Positions 1-5,308 of a stretch of 7,250 nucleotides of DNA are shown here, piece by piece (positions within the stretch are counted from its first letter, which is position 1; each line of letters opens with the position of its first letter). The DNA is from an uncultured Fibrobacterota bacterium (GTDB taxonomy: Bacteria > Fibrobacterota > Chitinivibrionia > Chitinivibrionales > CAIOZP01): the NCBI GenBank assembly GCA_903862805.1, contig CAIOZP010000215.1, forward strand, positions 1-7,250, read 5' to 3'. The translations under genes were made by a program, and so were the position numbers. The notes beneath the pieces were generated by a model. The model was not told the DNA's origin. It saw nothing but the letters and a program-made list of their open reading frames with translations, and searched no databases.

Positions 1-701
1 ATGCGCAGGTCGCATGGTTGAACAACAACTACGTTTATTGGATCGGTACGCTCGGACTCGTCGTGGAACGTCCGCAGGCGCAGGTCGCGCTTGAGCAGGT
101 GATCACAACATACGGCAAGTGGGTTCAGCCTTCCGTGACTGCGGTTTCGCAGCTTGCCTACAATTACGACTCGCTATATTCCGATGGATCGAAGGTCGAT
201 ACCGGCGATGGCATGATCTCGTTCACGGCACGCGGACGTACGCCTCACGGTACCGGATCAACTCAAGCCGAACAGTGGCATGCCAGCGACAGCATCGTCA
301 ATTCGATGATCGGTTCGATAACTCAGCTTGGCGGAAACGTTTACAAAACGGTAACAGGATATTTCGTCAATACATCTGGCGATTCCTGCGATGTCGTTTT
401 CCACGGCAAAGCCGGATCAGTTGCCAGCGCAATCATTTCGGCAGGTCTGCAAAAATCTTCGGCCCCTGTGATAAGGCTGAAGAAAGGAATGATCAGAGTC
501 TCTCTCGATCCGATGACTTCGGCAAAAGGAGCGAAGGTGTCTCTTGTTGATATGCGCGGTCGCGAGATCATGCACAGTTCAATCGGTGTTGGTGTCATGG
601 AATTGATATTGAAAACCGATGACGTCGCAGCCGGAAGCTACTGCGTCCTTGTCAAAACCGGTTACGGGCTTTTGGCGAAAACGGTTTCAATAGTCAGATA
701 G
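1..701 (+). CDS. Exported protein of unknown function with sorting-type C-terminal domain (5' truncated)
   Basis: The reading frame is open to the left edge (first full codon at 3, AQVAW...), so the true start lies outside the window; the TTG at 18 has no ribosome binding site and is not a credible start. About 232 codons are visible, ending at TAG 699-701. From about nt 465 to the end (first residues APVIRLKKG) the protein has the pattern of a T9SS/Por- or FlgD-like sorting domain: a beta strand, then SLVDMRGREI, a short DDVAAGSY turn, and a final strand LLAKTVSIVR. Similar tails close both metallophosphoesterases further right. The upstream part (Trp/Tyr-rich YVYWIGTLG, then GDGMISFTARGRTPHGTG and SGDSCDVVFHG) matches no family I recognise; it may be the end of an exported enzyme domain. 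The gene converges on the lipoprotein gene at 796 and probably ends at the hairpin at 768-795. Sure that it is coding; function unknown. Confidence 0.8.
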   Translation, partial: AQVAWLNNNYVYWIGTLGLVVERPQAQVALEQVITTYGKWVQPSVTAVSQLAYNYDSLYSDGSKVDTGDGMISFTARGRTPHGTGSTQAEQWHASDSIVNSMIGSITQLGGNVYKTVTGYFVNTSGDSCDVVFHGKAGSVASAIISAGLQKSSAPVIRLKKGMIRVSLDPMTSAKGAKVSLVDMRGREIMHSSIGVGVMELILKTDDVAAGSYCVLVKTGYGLLAKTVSIVR

Positions 702-767
702 ACAAACATAAACAGGTTCCATCCCCTGAATGTGTTCGTACAATTCTGGTATTGTCAATGAAGGAAA

Positions 768-795
768 AAGGTCGGTGCCCGAAGGTACCGACCTT
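768..795. terminator. Bidirectional rho-independent terminator with UUCG loop on the minus strand
   Basis: Left arm AAGGTCGGTGCC (768-779) and right arm GGTACCGACCTT (784-795) form a 12-bp stem with one G-U pair and a 4-base loop. Read on the minus strand the loop is UUCG closed by C-G, the very stable cUUCGg tetraloop, and the stem is followed by five T residues. On the plus strand the stem is followed by the weaker CTATCTTTT. The hairpin starts directly after the TAG stop (796-798) of the minus-strand lipoprotein gene and lies 66 bp past the stop of the plus-strand gene, as expected for a shared terminator between convergent genes. Confidence 0.85.
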
Positions 796-2064
796 CTATC
801 TTTTCCCACGCGCCCAATCGATCGTATTGCGCAGAAGCTGTTTGCCATCGCTGGTCAGCAACGTCGCATCTTTGACAAAGAATCCCGCGCGACGGGCCGG
901 TGCCGTTCCGGACACCATTGTATCGCCGGTCTCGTATGTATAAATCATGCAGTGATTCGGAGAAACCACTCCTTCGGCAGCAATCATAGCCGTAGAGAGA
1001 TGCGGCTCACCCCAGGCAAGTCCATGCGGAGGCGTAAGGATCATGACGTTGACTACCTGATAGTTTGTATAGCCGCATCCGGTCAGGATCGGATGGGAAG
1101 AATCGCTTACACTGATATTGGCAGTGTTTTCCGCATGCGTGAGGGTAGTATCCGTTGCAGAACTGTCCGACATCCCCATCCGGATCTGCAGATTGACATC
1201 GGAAACCACGGCCGGGACGCTGCAAGTTTCAAGATACGCCAACGATGCGGAATCAAGCTGCGAGTAAGCCGTCATGAATACAGCATCTATTCCGACGAGA
1301 TCGGCGGCAGAAGCTGTCGTTCCGTTACAGATGTTGTAAGCTCCGCCCATCGCAGTGACTTCTTGTCCAAGCACGTCGGTACATTTGAGAACGGAATCCC
1401 AGCCGATGAAAAGCAGTTTGAACAATGCAGGATAGACGGTACTTGAATCGGCAAGAATAGTTGTGTTATTCTCAAGAACAACGGTAACCGACCCGGATGT
1501 CGTAAGCCATTCGAGAGAAGCATATATTCCGGAAGCTACGGAATCGATTATCAGCGTGTCAAGTGTCCCGGTGCTTGCAACGATATTCTCGCTTCCCCTT
1601 ATGTAAAGCACTCCGCTTGACCCCTTCAGGGAATCCGGAAGAGCTACAACAATCCTGCCCGGATCGGCAAGCACACCGTTTGGCAGATTGACGCTGTCGC
1701 TTCCCTGAACGAGACTAGACCGGACACAGACCCTGCGGCCCGAAAGCGTATCATAACCGATGACGTTGTAGCTGCCGCTGCTCACCTTGACAAAATGGTA
1801 AACACCGCTGGCGTCAGTGCTCGTTTCGTCGGTCGAATCATACGTTTCGCCAATGGTCGGAACATGATCTGAAGAGATCAATCTGACCCGGACATTCGGA
1901 GCCGGTGTTCCGGCAGAATCATTGATAATGCCGGAAATTTCGGAGTCGGAACCGCCACCAGCCACAACCGTCGAACTCTTGGAACAACTGGTTACAATAG
2001 CTCCAAGAAGCGCTATTGCCAATATCCATCCGGCCGGTTTTTTATTCTTTGTCGACAATTTCAT
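796..2064 (-). CDS. Lipoprotein with carboxypeptidase-regulatory-like and GATase-like domains
   Basis: 422 aa. The N-terminus has a lipoprotein signal peptide: basic start (KLSTKNKK), hydrophobic WILAIALLGAI and lipobox VTSC with Cys27 as the likely lipidated residue, so the protein is probably membrane-anchored and outward-facing. Residues about 42-115 look like a carboxypeptidase-regulatory-like Ig domain (ISGIINDSAGTPAPNVRVRL ... TDASGVYHFVKVSSGSYNV). Residues about 131-205 may be a second beta domain. Residues about 213-420 resemble the class I glutamine-amidotransferase-like domain of many secreted proteins: LVGIDAVFMTAY strand/turn, MIYTYETGDTM, then APARRAGFF and a closing LLRNTIDWARG. 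I see no convincing catalytic Cys-His-Glu triad, so a binding role is as likely as catalysis. The ATG at 2062-2064 lies inside the end of the upstream regulator gene (23-bp overlap) and is preceded by AGGTG five bases upstream, which suggests translational coupling. The domain calls are from pattern memory, not a search. Confidence 0.85.
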   Translation of the reverse strand: MKLSTKNKKPAGWILAIALLGAIVTSCSKSSTVVAGGGSDSEISGIINDSAGTPAPNVRVRLISSDHVPTIGETYDSTDETSTDASGVYHFVKVSSGSYNVIGYDTLSGRRVCVRSSLVQGSDSVNLPNGVLADPGRIVVALPDSLKGSSGVLYIRGSENIVASTGTLDTLIIDSVASGIYASLEWLTTSGSVTVVLENNTTILADSSTVYPALFKLLFIGWDSVLKCTDVLGQEVTAMGGAYNICNGTTASAADLVGIDAVFMTAYSQLDSASLAYLETCSVPAVVSDVNLQIRMGMSDSSATDTTLTHAENTANISVSDSSHPILTGCGYTNYQVVNVMILTPPHGLAWGEPHLSTAMIAAEGVVSPNHCMIYTYETGDTMVSGTAPARRAGFFVKDATLLTSDGKQLLRNTIDWARGKR

Positions 2065-2887
2065 CTATGCACCTGCTGACAGGAAATAAGTTGAATGTGA
2101 ACTGGTATGCCTGGTCGGGTCTGTCGTCGAGCCGGGCGATTTCCAACAGCTCCTTGCGAAATTCACGGGTCTTCATCTTGAACAATTCAAAGGTGGCACC
2201 TGATATGCTGAAAGTGGTAGAGGCACTCATCCGTTTCTTGACAGGATGCGAGTCGAACGATTTGACGGCCATTTCGAGCATGTCGGAGTGGAACTTTGCT
2301 ATGAGAAAAACATCCGGACCTTTCGGCAGTGATCCGATGATATTGTCCGTCTGATGATAAAGTCCTTCCTTGTCACGTTCGATAAATCCGAGCTTCTCAA
2401 GAAGAAGTACCGAATCTCGTGCCTGCACAGCAGTGATGGGAGGATTGAGGAATATCCCGAGCTTCACGAAATTGTCCTTGAAATCATAAAACGTCACGAC
2501 CTCGCGAATCACGCTGTAATACCATTTGCTGTAGTATTCATACCTGTCGGGGCTTATCAGTTTTATATCGACACTGCGCCGCGCTTCGACGATCCGGCTG
2601 TAAAACTGGGTTTTCTCCGAAATGGTCGACGCCTGATTGAAGAAAACCAGGTTTTCGAAATATTCCGCTTCTTCACGCGAGTGCCCGATTGCCGTCGAAA
2701 CCTTGAACACGGTATTCTTGGTAAGATTGCGTTTGCCCTGAATCACATAGTACAGAAATGCCGATGCGTTGATGCCGGCCTTGTCGGAAAAAGAGCGGTA
2801 AGAAAAGTTCCTTCTTGCGGTCTTCTGCTCTTCATAATATGCCTTGAGGTAATCACGATAGTTCTGGAACTCAAATACATCGGCCAT
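2042..2887 (-). CDS. TIGR02147-family transcriptional regulator (Fibrobacter paralogous family)
   Basis: 281 aa, a usual length for the family. The start MADVFEFQNYRDYLKAYYEE is the characteristic opening of TIGR02147 proteins (F-x-Y/F-x-x-Y-R-x-Y-L). Residues about 29-65 form a helix-turn-helix of Cro/xre type (FSYRSFSDKAGI ... YYVIQGKRNLTKNTV). A central segment at about 150-180 (DSVLLLEKLGFIERDKEG) looks like a winged-helix element of the DUF4423-like region, and the protein closes with the typical FTFNLFPVS. It is a soluble, cytoplasmic, probable DNA-binding protein; its targets are unknown. Start ATG 2885-2887 follows GGGGGG at 2891-2896 with a tight 3-base spacer, but the family N-terminus supports it. 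A sigma70-type promoter lies just upstream. The stop TAA (2042-2044) overlaps the lipoprotein gene, so the two form an operon and plausibly act together, for example with the lipoprotein as the regulated surface product. That link is inference. Confidence 0.92.
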   Translation of the reverse strand: MADVFEFQNYRDYLKAYYEEQKTARRNFSYRSFSDKAGINASAFLYYVIQGKRNLTKNTVFKVSTAIGHSREEAEYFENLVFFNQASTISEKTQFYSRIVEARRSVDIKLISPDRYEYYSKWYYSVIREVVTFYDFKDNFVKLGIFLNPPITAVQARDSVLLLEKLGFIERDKEGLYHQTDNIIGSLPKGPDVFLIAKFHSDMLEMAVKSFDSHPVKKRMSASTTFSISGATFELFKMKTREFRKELLEIARLDDRPDQAYQFTFNLFPVSRCIDEIVDKE

Positions 2888-2916
2888 ATTCCCCCCGGCA
2901 AACCTCGCCCGGATTT

Positions 2917-2945
2917 AGTGTACTCTCCTATTAGAATCTTGTCAA
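2917..2945 (-). promoter_or_regulatory. Sigma70-type promoter of the regulator-lipoprotein operon
   Basis: Read on the minus strand: a perfect -35 TTGACA (2940-2945), a 17-bp spacer and -10 TACACT (2917-2922, 4 of 6 consensus). The start of transcription would fall near 2910, giving a leader of about 22 bases before ATG 2887. It sits 19 bp after the stop codon of the small gene, so the operon has its own promoter although read-through from upstream is possible. The short leader can form a bulged CCGG(G)C/GCCGG stem that includes part of the G-rich ribosome binding site. Confidence 0.65.
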
Positions 2946-2964
2946 GCAGCCGGAACAACGCGCC

Positions 2965-3138
2965 CTAAAGTCTTTCGCTAAGCAGGTGGGTTGTGCGATC
3001 CGCCGTGTTGAACCAGAAGTGCAGTTTGCCGTCGTAGACAGTGAAACACTCATCGAAGGATTCCCTGCCGACACAAGGATAGATTTCGGAGTAGCTGTCG
3101 ATTGCAGATTCGATCATGTGGATTTTCATCTGGTTCAT
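2965..3138 (-). CDS. Small protein of 57 aa, unknown function
   Basis: The ATG at 3136-3138 is preceded by AAGGAG (3145-3150) with a 6-base spacer, the strongest ribosome binding site in the window; this decides the start over the in-frame TTG at 3151-3153, which would lie upstream of it. The product starts MNQMKIHMIESAIDSYSEIY, likely a helix, followed by PCVGRESFDECFTVYDGKL and HFWFNTADRTTHLL, which read as beta strands around a turn. It has no signal peptide or membrane segment, so it is probably cytoplasmic. It has two cysteines, Cys22 and Cys31. I do not recognise the family. The composition and helix-plus-hairpin layout look like a real folded mini-protein rather than chance. It lies in the same direction as, and just before, the regulator operon. 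A 116-codon frame on the opposite strand overlaps it but has no ribosome binding site. Confidence 0.72.
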   Translation of the reverse strand: MNQMKIHMIESAIDSYSEIYPCVGRESFDECFTVYDGKLHFWFNTADRTTHLLSERL

Positions 3139-3144
3139 GGCATA

Positions 3145-3150
3145 CTCCTT
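3145..3150 (-). promoter_or_regulatory. Ribosome binding site of the 57-aa gene
   Basis: On the minus strand AAGGAG is followed by TATGCC and then ATG. The out-of-frame ATG within the spacer is only 1 base from the Shine-Dalgarno sequence, so the second ATG (3136-3138) is the likely start. Confidence 0.75.
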
Positions 3151-3195
3151 CAATACGCGGATTCATGCTGTGTCCACCCGTCCGGCATACATAGC

Positions 3196-3223
3196 AATAT
3201 AGCACAAAGTGGAGTGAATTCAA
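3196..3223 (-). promoter_or_regulatory. Putative extended -10 promoter of the 57-aa gene
   Basis: On the minus strand: TTGAAT (3218-3223), a 16-bp spacer ending in TGC, then TATATT (3196-3201). The TGn preceding the -10 makes it an extended -10 element and compensates for the imperfect -35. Transcription would start near 3189, leaving about 50 bases of leader before ATG 3138. Confidence 0.5.
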
Positions 3224-3237
3224 TCACACTGCCAGTC

Positions 3238-3260
3238 ACACGTGTTCACATAAATGAACA
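3238..3260. repeat. Overlapping small palindromes upstream of the 57-aa gene
   Basis: ACACGTGT (3238-3245) is a perfect 8-bp palindrome. It overlaps the inverted repeat TGTTCA-6 nt-TGAACA (3243-3248 and 3255-3260). Both lie 15 to 37 bp upstream of the putative -35 of the small gene, a position suited to a regulator site. They may equally be chance in a short AT-rich gap. The rest of 3139-3358 holds no gene and no clear terminator for the phosphoesterase gene that ends at 3359. Confidence 0.3.
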
Positions 3261-3358
3261 AAATGCCGCGCAGAAATATTCGCAGATTCTCCCGGATTAT
3301 GCGTTAGGACTTGAGGCTCGATTTGCAAAGCGTTGATGCAGATTCCGATGGGAACTTT

Positions 3359-5026
3359 TCAGAAAACCATCTTGCTGAAACTTGTGTTGACACCTGCGCC
3401 TTTTATCCTGACAAGATAGCAGGCTGAAGCCAGGCGGTTTGTCAGGTGGATCGTGTTTTCTCCAGCAATGGCTTCGCTCCGAAATGACTGTACCAGTACC
3501 CCGTTGGGCTTGTAAATGGAAATCGAATACAGCCCGCGTTCCGGTGCAGTGAAGCTGAGGTTCTGGGCTGTCATTTTGACTAACATCTTTACGGCAGAAG
3601 AGAACCCTTCGTCGAGATTGCTGCGGATCGCAGTCGGAGCAGCATTGATCGTGTAGCTGAACGCTACGCTGTCATTCTTGTTCCACGATGACGCGTCTTT
3701 CGCACGGCAGGACAGGACATAGTCAACTGTTGAATGTTCGGGCCCGACAGTCACCCGGATATGCCCCGTGCCTTTTAGCGTGTCCTGTGTATATGAAGTA
3801 GAATTGGCCAGCATCCCGATTTCGTAAGTGGAGTCGGCAGCCATCGGGCATTCCTGATATACCATTCCGTCAATCTGCTCGTGCGAGAAGAGGTGGTCGT
3901 GGCCCTGGAAGAAGACATTGACCCCGTTGTTCACCATCAGCTCGTGAATCGGAACACCTCCCCAGCCAGGACGATTGGCCTCGAAGTTTGTCGTGTCGCC
4001 CCATTCGGCAATATTGTGGCAGGTCACTCCGCCGCGTTCCTGTCCGACAACATGGTGCGCAAAGACGAATTTGTATTTTGCCGTGCTGTTCTCAAGCGTG
4101 GTCTTGAACCATTCATACTGAGTCTGACCAAGCGTCCAATCCCAGCCGGTAGGCTTGTCGTTTGCCGTGTAATAGCGATAGACATCGAGAACGACAAAGA
4201 GCGCATCTCCCCAGGTGTAGGCGTAATAGGTTTCGGGCAGACCGATTCCGTATTGGTCAACGGTTGTGTCGCCGGTATAGAAGTTGTTCGGCTCGGGATT
4301 GTTGTAGTAGAATTTGCGTGCCAGCGAGCAGTTGATTGCCATATTGTCCGGCGGTTCCCATGCAAGCCAGTAGCCGCTTTCACCTTCGTGGTTGCCTTCA
4401 CAGAAATAGAATGCCGATGAGTTGCAGACCTGCCCGAAATATGGTCTCAGACGCAGATGGTTGTACCAGATGGTGTCCTTCGTGATGGTGGTCGGATTGT
4501 GATCATCTCCGTAGGTGTCGCCGAGATCCAGGAGAAAATCTGGGTTCTCTTTGGCCATGTTGACCATGGTGGAATCCATGATATCCGGGACGCCTTTCTT
4601 GTCATAAAGATGCGAGTCCGCGGTGATCGTGAAGCAGTATGTGCTTCCCGGTGTCCTCGCCGTCACGAATGTAAGCTCATCGCGAACCGTGTATGCGGCA
4701 GAACCGGAACTGCGGTAGCAAAGACGGTAATAGTACTTGGTGTTGCCGGTAAGTCCGCTGATCAGTATCACCACCGGCGAGGTGTCGGCAAAGGACTGAG
4801 CCGTCGTGGAGTCGGTGTAAATACCGGAGTTCGTTCCATACTTGACATATGCGTCAGTCGCATATCCGGTGACTACATTCAGTGTAATGGAATTGGCTGT
4901 CGGTCGGCCGAGCAGTTCTGTGGCTATCAACGTGTCAAGCGCGTAGGCAGACGACTGTGCAGTAACGATCGCAAAGATTCCGGCGGCAATGGCCTTTCCG
5001 ATCGCGATCTTTCTCTGCATTTTCAT
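3359..5026 (-). CDS. Exported metallophosphoesterase with PAP-like N-terminal domain and sorting-type tail (paralog 1)
   Basis: 555 aa. The signal peptide is KMQRKIAIGK plus a hydrophobic core, with probable cleavage after AYA (residues 27-29). Residues about 35-123 form an Ig/FN3-like domain of the purple acid phosphatase N-terminal type (YVKYGTNSGIY ... ISGLTGNTKYYYRLCYR). Residues about 130-440 are a calcineurin-like phosphoesterase with all metal ligands visible: D137-x-H139, D170 (LDLGD), N212-H213-E214 (GNHE), H324 or H325 (FAHH) and H376/H378 (GHDH). The enzyme should bind two metal ions and hydrolyse phosphoesters outside the cytoplasm; the substrate is not evident. The last 70 or so residues (from about 485; LYSISIYKPNGVLV ... 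ACYLVRIKG ... SKMVF) look like a T9SS/FlgD-type sorting domain. The start ATG 5024-5026 has GGGGG 4 bases upstream; a second ATG two codons later is possible. It is divergent from, and clearly paralogous to, the gene at 5309. Confidence 0.93.
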   Translation of the reverse strand: MKMQRKIAIGKAIAAGIFAIVTAQSSAYALDTLIATELLGRPTANSITLNVVTGYATDAYVKYGTNSGIYTDSTTAQSFADTSPVVILISGLTGNTKYYYRLCYRSSGSAAYTVRDELTFVTARTPGSTYCFTITADSHLYDKKGVPDIMDSTMVNMAKENPDFLLDLGDTYGDDHNPTTITKDTIWYNHLRLRPYFGQVCNSSAFYFCEGNHEGESGYWLAWEPPDNMAINCSLARKFYYNNPEPNNFYTGDTTVDQYGIGLPETYYAYTWGDALFVVLDVYRYYTANDKPTGWDWTLGQTQYEWFKTTLENSTAKYKFVFAHHVVGQERGGVTCHNIAEWGDTTNFEANRPGWGGVPIHELMVNNGVNVFFQGHDHLFSHEQIDGMVYQECPMAADSTYEIGMLANSTSYTQDTLKGTGHIRVTVGPEHSTVDYVLSCRAKDASSWNKNDSVAFSYTINAAPTAIRSNLDEGFSSAVKMLVKMTAQNLSFTAPERGLYSISIYKPNGVLVQSFRSEAIAGENTIHLTNRLASACYLVRIKGAGVNTSFSKMVF

Positions 5027-5058
5027 GTTTCCCCCGATAGAAAAATATGTAGAATTTG

Positions 5059-5070
5059 GCGTTGAATTTT
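5059..5070 (+). repeat. Direct repeat copy 1, GCGTTGAATTTT
   Basis: Exact 12-bp match to 5193-5204. It overlaps the predicted transcription start of the minus-strand phosphoesterase, a place where a bound repressor would block initiation. A functional role is inferred from position and repetition only. Confidence 0.55.
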
Positions 5071-5072
5071 AC

Positions 5073-5078
5073 ATTATA
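5073..5078 (-). promoter_or_regulatory. Putative -10 element for the minus-strand metallophosphoesterase
   Basis: On the minus strand this reads TATAAT, a perfect consensus, placed 46 bp before ATG 5026. No good -35 is found 16 to 18 bp upstream, so an activator might be needed or the hexamer may be chance in AT-rich DNA. The predicted start near 5066 falls inside the GCGTTGAATTTT box at 5059-5070. Confidence 0.4.
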
Positions 5079-5124
5079 ATAATAGCTGATTTTTTGCTGA
5101 CACCGTTAGGCAAAATTGGAATCA

Positions 5125-5133
5125 TGATATAAT
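5125..5133 (+). promoter_or_regulatory. Putative extended -10 promoter for the plus-strand metallophosphoesterase
   Basis: TGATATAAT is a perfect TGn plus TATAAT extended -10. The -35 region (around 5105-5110) is poor. Transcription would start near 5140, at the second CGTTGA box, and produce a leader of about 170 bases. Two weaker alternatives exist: TCAACA-17-GATAAT (5149-5177) and TTGTAC-17-TATCTT (5241-5269), the latter giving a leader of only about 33 bases. Confidence 0.4.
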
Positions 5134-5134
5134 T

Positions 5135-5154
5135 CGTTGATTAATTTTTCAACA
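5135..5154. repeat. Degenerate box 2: CGTTGA with inverted TCAAC
   Basis: CGTTGA (5135-5140), eight bases, then TCAACA (5149-5154). GTTGA and TCAAC form a 5-bp inverted repeat, a weaker version of the arrangement at 5194-5213. It lies at the predicted transcription start of the plus-strand phosphoesterase. Confidence 0.4.
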
Positions 5155-5192
5155 CCTTATGCGGGGAATTGGATAATGATGCCGGATTTATC

Positions 5193-5213
5193 GCGTTGAA
5201 TTTTCTTTCAACG
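5193..5213. repeat. Direct repeat copy 2 within a perfect inverted repeat CGTTGAA-6-TTCAACG
   Basis: GCGTTGAATTTT (5193-5204) repeats copy 1 exactly. Its CGTTGAA (5194-5200) forms a perfect 7-bp inverted repeat with TTCAACG (5207-5213) around a 6-base spacer. It could be an operator for a dimeric regulator, or a hairpin in the leader if transcription starts near 5140. GTTGAA could alternatively pair with TTCAAC at 5281-5286, just before the ribosome binding site. Confidence 0.5.
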
Positions 5214-5226
5214 AATATTCATGGTT

Positions 5227-5248
5227 TTGTACAGAATCGGTTGTACAA
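5227..5248. repeat. Inverted repeat TTGTACA-8-TGTACAA
   Basis: TTGTACA (5227-5233) and TGTACAA (5242-5248) form a perfect 7-bp inverted repeat around an 8-base spacer. Each arm also contains the palindrome TGTACA, so the sequence is at once an inverted and a direct repeat. It may be an operator with two sites, or a leader hairpin 60 bp before the start codon. It overlaps a weak possible -35 at 5241-5246. Confidence 0.45.
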
Positions 5249-5296
5249 TCATCGCTCTTCCGTTATCTTATCTGCAAGACTTCAACCAAGCCGTTC

Positions 5297-5302
5297 AGGA
5301 GA
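5297..5302 (+). promoter_or_regulatory. Ribosome binding site that sets the GTG start at 5309
   Basis: AGGAGA is followed by a 6-base spacer and GTG 5309. The in-frame ATG at 5330 has no comparable site and would cut off the positively charged start (YLRR) of the signal peptide, so GTG is preferred. Confidence 0.75.
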
Positions 5303-5308
5303 TTTCGC

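Larger units (their letters stand above)
5027..5308. other. Divergent regulatory region between the two metallophosphoesterase genes
   Basis: This 282-bp AT-rich gap contains no supported gene. It holds candidate promoters for both directions, three related CGTTGA boxes, a TTGTACA/TGTACAA inverted repeat and a probable leader for the plus-strand gene. An open frame beginning at ATG 5221 runs into the phosphoesterase gene in another frame and is taken as chance. The details are given as separate entries. Confidence 0.7.

Noticed and set aside
3..80. Repeat of CGCAGGTCGC (4-13 and 70-79), encoding AQVAW and AQVAL
   Set aside because: Only 10 bp and within a coding frame; too short to call a protein repeat or an attachment site.
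730..1446. 238-codon plus-strand frame opposite the lipoprotein gene
   Set aside because: It lies antisense to a gene with a clear signal peptide and domain pattern, is rich in Arg/Cys/His as expected of a shadow frame, and runs through the terminator hairpin.
2354..2968. 204-codon plus-strand frame opposite the regulator gene
   Set aside because: It is antisense to a confidently recognised TIGR02147 gene and has no ribosome binding site or family pattern.
2986..3336. 116-codon plus-strand frame opposite the 57-aa gene
   Set aside because: It starts at GTG with no ribosome binding site, has no recognisable protein pattern, and overlaps a minus-strand frame with a strong site and promoter.
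3104..3345. Three copies of GCAGATTC (3104-3111, 3282-3289, 3338-3345)
   Set aside because: The 8-mer has no regular spacing, one copy lies inside a gene, and it has no relation to the promoter elements; likely chance.
4457..5065. 202-codon plus-strand frame opposite the start of the minus-strand phosphoesterase
   Set aside because: It mirrors a gene with full catalytic motifs and its composition (Val/Gly/Arg rich) is that of a complementary-strand shadow.
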